Shown here: positions 42,651 through 54,100 of the stretch, piece by piece
Position numbering within the stretch: position 1 is the first letter of the stretch
Layout of the letters: every line of letters begins with the position of its first letter
From: Fragum whitleyi
Lineage: Eukaryota > Mollusca > Bivalvia > Cardiida > Cardiidae
Assembly: GCA_948146395.1 (NCBI GenBank)
Contig: OX411558.1
Location: 50,911,622-50,975,621, forward strand
Reading direction: 5' to 3'
DNA length: 64,000 nucleotides
Program-made: the position numbers and the translations under genes
The notes under the pieces: generated by a model
Database searches by the model: none
The model's input: only the letters and a program-made list of their open reading frames with translations
What the model was told of the DNA's origin: nothing

Positions 42651-44075
42651 AGCTCCACTGGCCGAAGGCCAGCGAGCTATTGTCATGGCGGGGTGTCCGT
42701 CGTGCGTCCGTGCGTCCGTCCGTGCGTGCGTGCGTAAACTTTTCTTAAAACATCTTCTCCTCCTAAAGCAATAGGTGGATTTTGATGAAACTTGGCCAGA
42801 ATGTTCCTTTGGTGACCCTCTTCTAAAGTTGTTCAAGAAATTTGGATTGACCCCCAAATATGGGCGTGGCAGGGCGGGGCTTATTTTGAGCCCGAAATCT
42901 TTGAAGGACATCTCCTCCTGAACCATTGGGCCAATTGTAATGAAACTTTACCAGAATGTTCCTTGGATGACCCTCTTTTAAAGTTGTTCAAGAAATTTGG
43001 ATTGACCCCCAAATAAGGGCGTGGCAGGGCGGGGCTTATTTTGAGCCCGAAATCTTTGAAGGACATCTCCTCCTGAACCATTGGGCCAATTGTAATGAAA
43101 CTTTACCAGAATGTTCCTTGGATAACCCTCTTTTAAAGTTGTTCAAGAAATTTGGATTGACCCCCAAATATGGGCGTGGCAGGGCGGGGCTTATTTTGAG
43201 CCCGAAATCTTTGAAGGACATCTCCTCCTGAACCATTGGGCCAATTTTAATGAAACTTTACCAGAATGTTCCTTGGATGACCCTCTTTTAAAGTTGTTCA
43301 AGAAATTTGGATTGACCCCCAAATATGGGCGTGGCAGGGCGGGGCTTATTTTGAGCCCGAAATCTTTGAAGGACATCTCCTCCTGAACCATTGGGCCAAT
43401 TTTAATGAAACTTTACCAAAATGTTCCTTGGATGACCCTCTTTTATAGTTGTTCAAGGAATTTGGATTGACCCCCAAATATGGGCGTGGCAGGGCGGGGC
43501 TTATTTTGAGCCCGAAATCTTTGAAGGACATCTCCTCCTGAACTATTGGGCCAATTGTAATGAAACTTTACCAGAATGTTCCTTTGATAATCAGACCCTC
43601 TTTTAAAGTTGTTCAAGAAATTTGGATTGACCCCCAAATATGGGCGTGGCATGGTGGGGCTTATTTTGAGCCCAAAATCTTTGAACGACATCTCCTGAAC
43701 CATTGGGCTGATTATAATGAAACTTTATCAGAATATTCCTTGGGTGACCCTCTCCTTAATTTGTTCAAGAAATTTGAATTGCCCCCCACCCACCCCCCAA
43801 CCCCCAAAAAGCGGCGTGGCTGGTTGGGGCTTATTTTGAGCCCGAAATCCTTGAACGACGCCTCCTTCTGAACCATTGGGCCAATTTCAATGAAAATTTA
43901 CCAGAATATTCCTTGGATGACGCACTTTGATAGTTGATCAAGAAATTTGGAATGACCCCCAAAAAATGGGTGTGGCAGGGTGGGGCTTTATCCGAATGTT
44001 CCTTGAATGACCCTTTTCAAAAATTGTTTGGGAAATTTTTATTTGCCCATAAACATGGGACTGGCAGGGCAGGCT
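42651..44075 (+). mobile_element. Tandem-core element with 155-bp unit (~8 copies)
   Basis: Left hairpin 42651-42678 (AGCTC...GGCC-gaa-GGCC...GAGCT) preceded by TTTTT. Then comes a GTGCGTCC minisatellite and about eight units of 155 bp, each with 'TGAACCATTGGGCCAATTGT', 'ACCCTCTTTTAAAGTTGTTC' and 'GGGCGTGGCAGGGCGGGGCT'; the last units are more degenerate. The overlapping minus-strand frames are repeat artefacts. The right end near GGCTTGTTTTTT is not sharply defined. The first unit resembles the first unit of the 46897 element. Confidence 0.85.
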
Positions 44076-44585
44076 TGTTTTTTTTATTTTTATCCACATT
44101 TTGCGTTGTTTGTCTTTTTATTTATTGGCTGTGATTTATTTTCGCACTTCTTACATATAGTGCAGAATTAAAACTCCATATATAATTTTCAAAACAAATA
44201 AAATACATTTTGTAAGCGTAATTTCAGTTTTCTACAATCTAGACCTTAGATTGTTTTCACACCTGTCATTAGAGATATATTTCGCGTACCAGTTTTTCAC
44301 ACATTTCACACATTTATGCCAGGTATATCAACCAAGGTCTTAAACATTGTCTAATACATCAAGCAAATCTGCCTTGCTCTCATGAGGAATGATTTTTTTC
44401 ATTTTTTTATGACGAATATTGGCAGTGGATTAATTTTGGCTCATCTTGTCTTGACCGCCAATATAGCCAAAGTGAAACCAATGCCAAAATTAACCCGTTT
44501 TTGTAAGAACTTTTGAACTCATCATTTATCACTATCCAGCCTCTGTGGTGTCACTGAATTGCTGTGCTCTTCTTTTTATTTTCAG
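44076..44585. other. Intronic spacer
   Basis: No repeat or gene stands out. The last ~40 bases are a pyrimidine-rich tract ending TTTTATTTTCAG. Confidence 0.35.
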
Positions 44586-44701
44586 ACATAAAACTACTAA
44601 ATACAGATCATTATGAAGAGGAAAATTGGAAAGGAATCAACTGTCATTTTGGACATGTTCAAGCAGTCCATAACTTTGATTATACTCACGTACCTGAGTA
44701 G
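44586..44701 (+). other. Exon-like terminal coding fragment, unrecognised
   Basis: After CTTCTTTTTATTTTCAG the sequence reads, one base in, 'DIKLLNTDHYEEENWKGINC' and 'HFGHVQAVHNFDYTHVPE', then a stop at 44699-44701. It is out of phase with GORASP exon 4, so it is not a simple alternative GORASP end. Its His-rich protein-like character suggests a relic last exon of another gene or transposon. I do not recognise the family. Confidence 0.3.
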
Positions 44702-46469
44702 CCCCTTGTATAAAGTGTCCTTAAATCTATTTAAAGATTCTCATGTATACTTCTACAAAGAATTTTGTTTACATGTATATATGGTAATCTATAAATTTTG
44801 ATAGATTGTACCAGGTGAGAGAGCAAGCAAATGTTTGGAGGTTTATATGAACTATATATCTTTCTCGTTTTATATCTGTGAATAAGGGAGAAAGATATAA
44901 ACTAAATAACTAGAACAAACTTATAATCTATCAATAGTGTAATAGAAGGGCTTCAGACTGAGAGATACCGCCTTGTTGATGACGGAACAAAGATTTCTTT
45001 TGAGATCTAAATTCATAATAATTTTGAGATTTTTTTTACTTTTCTTTTTAAGATAAATTATATTTCATAACTATCTTCATACAATGAAAAGTTACAATTG
45101 CATAGTTTAAATTAAATAAATGAATTCAAATTAAAACTTTACATTTGAAGTAAATATTATGTTGAAGTAAGGCTTAAGGATTTTTAAAGATTATAACATT
45201 CAATTTTCAGAAAGTGGATTTTTTTGGAATGGGAAGCGATACAGCTTTGATATTTCACATTTGTATTGCTTATGATAACACCTTATAGTTGATACTAAAG
45301 TCAAGGCTATCAGTCAAGGTCAAGGTCATATTCTCAAAGTCACTTAATTTCATCATGAAAACTTTAATATGACCCTTTACTTTTGATTAGTAAGTGATAT
45401 ATCCATCATATTTCACATGTGCATTGCTTGTGACAAGAACTTTCTATAGGTACCAAATTCAAGGTAGCAAGTCAGTCATTTTCAATGTCAAATAAGTGTA
45501 AAATTAAAACTTAAATATTTCTTTGCAGTGGTAAAAGATACAGCTTTCATATTTCACAAGTGAATTGCTTGTTGCAAGACATTTCAGTTGATACCAAAGT
45601 CAAGGTAATCAGTCAAGGTCATATTCTCAAGGTCACTGTTTCAAAATGATTGGGGGGCATTGGTGTTTCTGAAACATTTCTTGTTTTTATTCTAATACTC
45701 TTTTTACCTAAGCTTAGACATTTTTTGTTTTTGTTTTACACATTTCAATATCAATTGTTCTTTCCTTTTCAGATCATAAAGAAGAAATTTAGTAATAATT
45801 TGAACACTATACTGTACTATTGAAATTTTGAATTTGTGAATTCCTGTGTGACTTGAACTGTTATGTCAATGAGCATATGTGCTTCTGACATTTATTGACT
45901 TAAATTGTGCTTGTTTGTGTAGACTTTTATATTATAGTGTATTATTTAAGTGTTATTTGAGTGATTTTTGATTAGTTGAATTAAACTCTTGACTTTGGGG
46001 ATCAGTGTGCATCATTTGGATTAGGTCGATTGGATAAGGATTGGTTGGATGCTGAGGTAGACTGGAGCCTGGAGTTGTCGATGAATTAACATCAGTGATC
46101 TGTAATCCTGTAACATAATTTGTAAGTTGATTTTTAGCTTGGCTTTTAATGAAAAAAAAAGTCAAACTATTGTCACCACCTTGGCAGCAATGGTGTAAGC
46201 AGATAGGTTGATGTGAAAATTTTAATATCAGTCTTTAACTGTAGCCAAGCCTAAGCACACACATTTGGTACTCTTTTTTTAGTTTTTGATGAGAATATAG
46301 AATACTATTGTTTTATGAAGCACTGCAAACTGTTGAAAACAATCAACATTTTTTGAGGATTAGTCTTTAAAAAGTGCATCTTTTCATAATGTTTTTTACC
46401 ATGAGAAATATTCTTGTTTATTTTTTATTGTTCAAACAGGTAATAACCACAGCTGCAAATAAAGTGGAT
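44702..46469. other. Intronic spacer with weak internal repeats
   Basis: 45230-45640 contains three loose repeats of 'ATTTCACATTTGTATTGCTT...TCAAGGTCATATTCTCAA', a degenerate tandem element. No gene is supported. Confidence 0.4.
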
Positions 46470-46682
46470 GGTGGCACTCATTCTTTCTGACAATTTGGTT
46501 CTCAGCAATGGGTTGATAATCGTAGACCTATGTGAGATGGTAGCTGGAGGCTAGCAAAGGATGTAATGGTTTTACTGGTGAGAGAAATACCAGGAATCCA
46601 TTGTTAGGTGCTCCAGCCGCTGCAATATTACTGAAATAATGTTGAAAGCAGCGTTAAACACCATTCAATCAATCGATCAATC
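46470..46682 (+). mobile_element. SINE copy, head missing
   Basis: It begins exactly where the tRNA-like head of the 28280-28556 SINE ends ('GGTGGCACTCATTCTTTCTG') and continues with the same body ('GATAATCGTAGACCTATGTG', 'GTAGCTGGAGGCTA') to a CAAT-type tail. 5' truncation fits retrotransposition. Confidence 0.85.
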
Positions 46683-46896
46683 TACTTGAATAAGAAATTA
46701 TAGGGTTCTGTTATGGAAAAAGAGATGATATATCACTTCCTTGTTTTCTATACAACAATCTATACCAACACATTATTAAAACATCTTCTAGTTATGCCTA
46801 GACAACCCTTCTAGTTTCCATCATGAAGCATTTAAAGTAAAAAATTATTTTCACCAGATGGATTGGTATTGTCCTGATATGATTCAGCTCATTTTT

Positions 46897-48136
46897 AGCT
46901 CAACTGAGCACGAAGTGCTCAAGGTGAGCTATTGTGATCGTAGAATGTCCGTCGTCAGTCGTGCGTCGTCCACAATTTCTTTAAACATCTTCTCCTCCTA
47001 AACCAGTGGGCCAATCTTGATGAAACTTGGCAGGGATGTTCCTTGGGTCAAGCTCTACCAAAGTTGTTCAAATAATTGAAATCCGCCCTTAACTTTCCCT
47101 TTACCCTTAACAAAAAGGGTGAAAATATGAAAATCTTTAAAAATCTTCTCTGAAACCAGAAGGCAGACAGCTTACATATTTGCTATTTAGCATTATCTAG
47201 TGGACCTCTACGAAGTTTGTTCATATCAAGACCCTGGGGTCATATTTGGGCTTTGCCCAGGCCCAACCCTTTTTACATAGAATCAAATAGCAAAAATCTT
47301 TAAAAATCTTCTTCTCTGAAACCAGATGGCAGACAGCTTTCATATTTGGTATGTAGCATCACCTTGTGGGCCTCTACAAAGTTTGTTCATATCAAGACCC
47401 TTGGGTCATATTTGGGCTTTGCATGGGTGCATCCCTTTATCTCTTATGAGCACGAAGGATAAAAAAATGAAAATCTTCAAAAATCTTCTTCTATGAAACC
47501 AGAAGGCAGACAGCTTTCATATTTGGTTAGTAGCATCATCTAGTAGACCTCTACCAAGTTTGTTCATATCAACACCCTAGGATCATATTTGGGCTCCACC
47601 CGGACGCAACCCTTTTTACATAGAATCAAAGAGAGAAAATCTTTTAAAATCTCCTTTAATCAAAACCAGAGGGCACACTGCTTTCATTTTTGGTATGTAG
47701 CATTATCTAGTGGGCCCCTACCAAGTTTGTTCATATCAAGATCCTTGGGTTATATTTGGGCTCCACCCGGGCGCATCCCATTCAGCTCATCTGAGCACAA
47801 TGGGTGAAAAAAGGAAAACCTTCAAAAATCTTTTTCTTTGAAACCAGATGGCTGACAGCTTTCGTATTTAGTATGTAGCATTATCTTATGGACCTCTTCC
47901 AAGTTTGTTCATATCAAGACCCTGGGGTCAAATTTGGGGTCCACCTAGGTGCATCCCTTTTTACATAGAATCATAGAGCAAAAAGGCATATCTGTCTTGC
48001 TCTACGCTGAAAACGTACCATGGAATCGATTTAAGGCAATTATCTTCTTTTTGACATCTGCCTTTCCAATTAATGTGATGTCTCAGGGGTCAAAGAGACT
48101 CAGGTGAGCGATCTAGGACCATCTTGGTCCTCTTGT
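46897..48136 (+). mobile_element. Non-autonomous hairpin-ended element, ~160-185-bp cores
   Basis: The left end after TTTTT is a 34-nt hairpin (AGCTC ... GAGCAC-gaa-GTGCTC ... GAGCT). The core repeats carry 'CAGACAGCTTTCATATTTG' at about 47164, 47329, 47506, 47664 and 47848. The right end is GAGCGATCT, hairpin AGGACC/GGTCCT, then CTTGT. It abuts the splice-acceptor-like sequence before the Helentron ORF. It has no coding capacity and resembles Helentron-associated (HINE/pearl-like) elements. Confidence 0.72.
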
Positions 48137-48159
48137 CATTTTCTATTTTCAGTTTGAAT

Positions 48160-51100
48160 ATGCCTCGCAAGAAGAGCTGGAGAAGAAGTAAAGCAAGAAG
48201 AGATGCTCTGGAGAGATGCACAGCTGATCTGGGTGTCTTTGAACTATCAGATGGGGGCCCATCCCACCCTTTACCTGCATCTGTTTTGGATGAAACAGAT
48301 GTAAGGCCATCTGTGTCTATAGAGGGCGTCTTTGGAATATCAGATGGGGGACTTGCCCACCCACAAAAACCATCTGTGTCTATAGAGGGCGTCTTTGGAA
48401 TATCAGATGGGGGACTTGCCCACCCACAAAAACCATCTGTGTCTGGAATTTGTTCTGAAACTGTTCTTGATACTGTTCATGAAACTTTTTGTGATACTGG
48501 AGATGATAAACCTACTGACTCTTTTGCTGATTCTAGACCTAGTGCTAGTGATGATACTGTTCCTGTTACCCATGTTACTGTTGAAGATAAAGACTTAAAC
48601 ACAATGATTTTTGGAACATTTCATCAAGGTAATCAAATGTTTGATTCATCCTCACGAAGCTTTCAATGTACAGCCAATGCCTTATGCTCGTTGGTATACA
48701 CAGACCTGAGACAATTTCAATCATCTCAATGTCTTGACAATGTTCTGATAGAAGGAGATAGATTACATAGAAGAATAGTGAGTAGTCTGAAAGCAAGGAA
48801 TGAGTTTCAAAGTTTGCTTTTGAATTTAGAGGAGATTCCAGATTCAGTAACTGTTTTTGATAGAACTATTTCTATTGTGAAAGGAAATATTGTATCTGGT
48901 GTATTTATTCAGAATACTACCAACATCCACTTACCATCACTTCACTATTCTCTTAATGAGACTTTCAAAACAACTTCTTATCTTTTATTTATTATTGGTT
49001 CAGTTTGTTCTGCAATTTTCAGAAAGGATGGTAAATATTGCATTTTTGATTCTCATTCACATGGTACTGATGGATTGTCAACTGATGACGGAAAATCATT
49101 ATTAGCTTCCTTTAGTTCATTGGATGATTTAGTTCTGTTCATGTATGCACTATATCAGAGTATGAACATCAATCTAAGTGAACAATTTGACATGCTGCCG
49201 ATCAAATTTGTTATAAGAAAATTTCCTGAATCTGATTCAACGGAGAATGATATTGAATCTATGGTTTGTTCACCTGAGAATCAATCTATATCTTTGATTG
49301 AGAGTTACTTTAAGGACCAATCAGTAAGACAAAAGCGCAAACAAGAAGTTGATAAGTTAGATTATGAAACTGTACATGAATGTAAAAGACTAAAAAGAAG
49401 AGAATATATGAGAAATTATAAAAGAGAACAGCGTTTAGATAGTAAAAAAAAGCTGAAAGAATGTTTAATGACGAAAGAATCTATGAAGAAAATTAGACAG
49501 GATCCAAAGAGACAAGGAAAGGAACGTAGTATGACAAATATTTCAATGAAAAAAGCACGACAAGATCCAGAAAGACAAATTACAGAACGTAGTATGACCA
49601 ATATTTCAATGAAAAAAGTACGAAAAGATCCAGAAAGAAAAATCATAGAACGGAACATGACCAATATTTCAAAGAAGAAAGCAAGACAAAATCCAGAAAG
49701 ACAAGTCAAAGAACGGATCATGACAAATTTATCAAAGAAGAAAGCAAGGCAAAATTCAGAAAGACAAGTTAAGGAACGGAATATGACTATTATCTCGATG
49801 AAGAAAGCAAGACAAAATCCTGAAAGACAAGTCAAAGAAAGGATCATGACTAATATATCGAAGAAGAAAGCAAGACAAAATTCAGAAAGACAAGTTAAGG
49901 AACAGAATATGACTAACATTTCGATGAAGAAAGTAAGACAAAATCCTGAAAGGCAAGTCATAGAAAGGCTAATGACAAAGATCGCCAAGCAAAAAGTTAG
50001 AAAAAATGAAGAAAGAAACAAGAAAGACAGAATATTAACAATGAAATCTATGCACAAGTGCCGCTCTAGTAAATTATACAAAGACGCAGAAAGGCTTAAA
50101 AAACAAAATAAACGTGCATCAAGATCTTATTCAAATAAAGAAAACGAAAGAAATAAGGATAAACGCCAATGTTTGAGATCTAATTTAGATTATAGGATGA
50201 AAGAAAAGTGCAACAAAAGTTCAAAACGACATGGTATTGATATAGGAGATTGTGTTGAAAAGTTCCAGAAAAATATTTCAAAGGGTCCTGTTTATGTTTG
50301 TTCATGCTGTAACCAAACATGGTTTAAACATTCTGTTGTATCATTTGAAAAAATAAAATCAAAATGCACTTCTGATGCAGCTGAAAGGTTTTCTACTGGC
50401 TACATCTCTGTTGATGGCTGCGAATGGCTGTGTAAAACTTGTTATGAAAAAATTAAACTTAACAAAGTTCCACCAATGTCTGTTTATAACAAGAATGAAT
50501 TCCCTGTACGACCAATTGAACTCAATTTACATCAGCTAGAGGAGAGGTTAGTGTCTTTGAGAATTCCATTTATGCAGATAAGAGAATTACCAAGAGGAGG
50601 TCAATTGTCTGTAAAAGGAAATGTTGTTAATGTTCCTGTGGATATTCAGCCTGTCATACATAGCTTACCTAGGACATTAGATAGTCACTATACAATACCT
50701 GTGAAGCTAAAGAAAAAACTTTCATACAATAAATGTGATTTCACAGAAAACATCAGACCTCTGCATGTTTTAAGTGCTCTTCATTGGCTGGTGAAGCATA
50801 GTGTGCTGTATAAAGAATCTGGCATTAAAATAGATGATGAATGGATACAATCAATCACTTCAGATTGTAGTGATACAGTAAAGGAATTTTTTGGTACTGC
50901 CATTGATGGTGAAAATAATGAAGAATTAGATTGTGGTGATGATGTGAATTATGACTCTGATCAATTCAGTGAGGTTGATGAGACTGAAAAGGTTATTGGT
51001 AATAGTGATACTTTGCTGGATGTTGCGGATCCTACGAAAGACAATGTTTATACTTTTGCTCCAGGTGAAGGTCAGACACCACTCAGTCTTTATCAAGATC

Positions 51101-54100
51101 CTGATGCTGAATACTTATCATTTCCAACTATTTTTTGTGGACAGAGACGAATTCCAAATGATGACAAATATGTTCCAATTCATTTTAGTGATACATGCAA
51201 GTTAGAACTTCGACATATTGATCGCAGAGTAGCATCCAATATTCCTAATATCTTCTTCAAATTAAAGAAAGTTCAACTGAAACAAATTTCAGACAAAGTT
51301 CATCTTGCTTTAAGAAGATGCAAAAAAGAAGGGAAAACATTTACTGCCTCACAAATGCTTGATTCAAATTATCTCCAAAGTGTCGTGAGACTAGATGAGG
51401 GATTTTATATATTCAGAAGTTTAAGAAATTCACCTCCATATTTTGAAGCACGTAAAAAAGATGTTTTTGCAATGATTAGACAACTAGGACTACCAACTTG
51501 GTTTACATCCCTTTCATCAGCAGATACTAGATGGCATGATCTACTGAATATGCTTTCTGAAATAAACGATGGAAAATCACTGTCTGAGAAAGATATAGAT
51601 GGGTTGACTTGGATTGATAAAACAAAACTTGTGCAGAAGGATCCAGTTACTTGTGTAAGGTACTTTGACAACAGAGTACAGGAATTCATCAATACTGTCC
51701 TTCAAAGTCCCCATGATCCATTAGGGAAAGTAATAGATTATTTTTATCGAGTTGAATTTCAGCAGAGAGGTTCACCTCATATCCACATGTTACTCTGGAT
51801 TGAAAATGCTCCTAGATATCACGAAAGTTCGTTAGAGGACATAACCTTATTTATAGATAAGTATGTATCTTGTGAGAAAAATCCTGATCAACAACTTGTA
51901 GAACTGCAAGTCCATAAGCACTCTAAGTCTTGTAGAAAGAAACAGAAATCAATCTGTAGATTTGGCTTTCCAATCCCTCCAATGAAAAACACAACTATAT
52001 TAGAACCCTTGAATGACAGTAAAGACAAACAGCATTACAAAAATTTATTTGATGAAATTCAAAAGAAATTGGATGAAATGAAAGATACAAATATTACACA
52101 CGATGAATTCTTAGCTCAGATCAAAGTTATAGAGGGTGATTATATGAAAGCAATTCAAAGCTCTTTGAATGCTCCAAAGGTCTTTCTGAAAAGAAGATTA
52201 AGTGAGGTTAGAATTAATGCATACATGAAACCTATTCTAAATGCTTGGGGTGCAAATCATGACTTACAATTTGTTTTAGATCCCTATGCTTGTGCTGTAT
52301 ATATAGTGTCCTATATTAGTAAAGCACAGAGAGGAATGAGCATTCTCATGAATGAAGCATGTAAAGAAGCTAGAAGAGGAAACATGGATCTCAGACAACA
52401 GGTTAGACATATTGGAAATAAATTCTTGAATAGTGTTGAGGTTAGTGCCCAGGAAGCTTGCTACTTACTTTTGCAACAATCATTGACAAAGGCCTCTAGG
52501 GATGTTGTTTTCATTAATACTTCTTTACCTGAAGACAGAACATTTCTACTTAAGTCTAAGGAATCTCTCAAAAAACTGTCAACAAACTCTACTGATATTG
52601 AAGCAGATAATATCATTAAAAGATATTCAAAAAGACCAAGAGCACTTGAGAATTGGTGTTTAGCAGATTATGTTTCTCAGCTTGATATCAAATACAATGA
52701 AAGCATTTCAACTTCAGAAAATTCAGGACAAGGTTATTCTGAATCATCAGTGGACAAAGCTGAAGCCGGGGAAGACAATGAAAACATTGGTATATATTGT
52801 AATGATGATGAGATACTAGACACAGTCACAAATAGCAGTGATTCAAATGAGGATAAAAAATATTCCATACCTGGAGGTAGACTTGTTCTCAAAAATGGAA
52901 TTGTTAAAAGTGAAAGGAAACGTAGAAAAGTCATAAGATATGTAAGATTCACAAAGAAGACTGACATTGAACAGTTTTGTAGAGAAAGGTTGCTTCTATT
53001 TAGTCCATGGCGAGATGAAAGTATTGATTTGAAACAAGGCCATAAGTCTTACCTATCAAGATACAGATCTATTAAGAGTTCTATAGAGCACAAGGCTTTA
53101 CAGTATGAACAAAATGCTGATGAACTAGATGATGCAATGGAACGAGCACAGAGTGAGGAAGATTTTGATAGTGTTGCCCCAGGTACAGAGCAGTCTGAAC
53201 AGGATGATGCAGATATAGGTGCTAAAGATAGTGAAAGTTTCATGTTCTTTGACCCTGATAGACCCGAAAATCAGAGACAAGTTGATATTGCTGGAGAGTT
53301 TGGTTTAAGTGTTGCTTCTGTAGATATAAGTGTCCGTAGGAAAACAATGTCAGATGTTGAATACAGGCAATTGATAAACTCACTCAATACAAAACAGAGA
53401 GAATTTTTTATACACGTTTTCCAAACCATTAAGTGTACTGAACAAAAATTGAAAGTTTTTCTAACTGGTGGTGCAGGGGTAGGAAAATCTGTTCTTGTTA
53501 GTGCACTATTTGAAGCTTTGCAACGTTACTTGACATCTGATCCTGGTGATAATCCTGAGAATTGTAGAGTTCTGCTCTGTGCACCCACGGGTAAAGCTGC
53601 TTTTCATATAAATGGTGTAACTTTACATTCAGCTTTCCGCATTCCAGCTAGCCAGGGTTATGATTGTACACCGCTGAGTAGTGACACTTTAAATACACTT
53701 CGAACAAAATATAAGGACTTATCAGTTGTTATGATAGATGAAGTGTCCATGGTTGGAAATAATATGCTAAAACTGATAAATGAGAGATTAAAACAAATAA
53801 AGGGTTGTGATGTTCCATTTGGTGGTTTGCATATGATATTCATTGGAGATCTATTCCAGCTAAAACCAGTGATGGATGGTTGGATATTTGAAAATTTGAG
53901 ATCAAGCTTTGGGCCTTTAGCCACTAATCTATGGCAGGATTTTGTCAAGATGCATGAACTGGATGAGATCATGAGGCAAAAAAATGACAAGCAGTTTGCA
54001 GAGATTCTCAACAGGTTACGAGAAGGAAATCACACAGAAGATGATATTGACATTTTGAAAAAGAGGTTGACTGATGTTACTAGTACGGAATACCCACAAA

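Noticed and set aside
42624..43703. A chain of ~66-codon minus-strand frames with nearly identical sequence
   Set aside because: They are spaced exactly 155 bp and are shadows of the tandem core of a non-autonomous element.
44586..44701. Alternative terminal exon of GORASP
   Set aside because: Joining it to exon 4 in phase 0 gives an immediate stop (ACA TAA); the protein-like reading is in another phase.
48124..48159. Helentron start at the upstream TTG
   Set aside because: A TTG start is unlikely in an animal. The first 36 bases overlap the end of the neighbouring element and a splice-acceptor-like tract; ATG at 48160 is preferred.
49416..50081. A 221-codon minus-strand Cys/Leu/Phe-rich frame
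   Set aside because: It is antisense to the 63-bp basic repeat of the Helentron ORF; the periodicity explains it.
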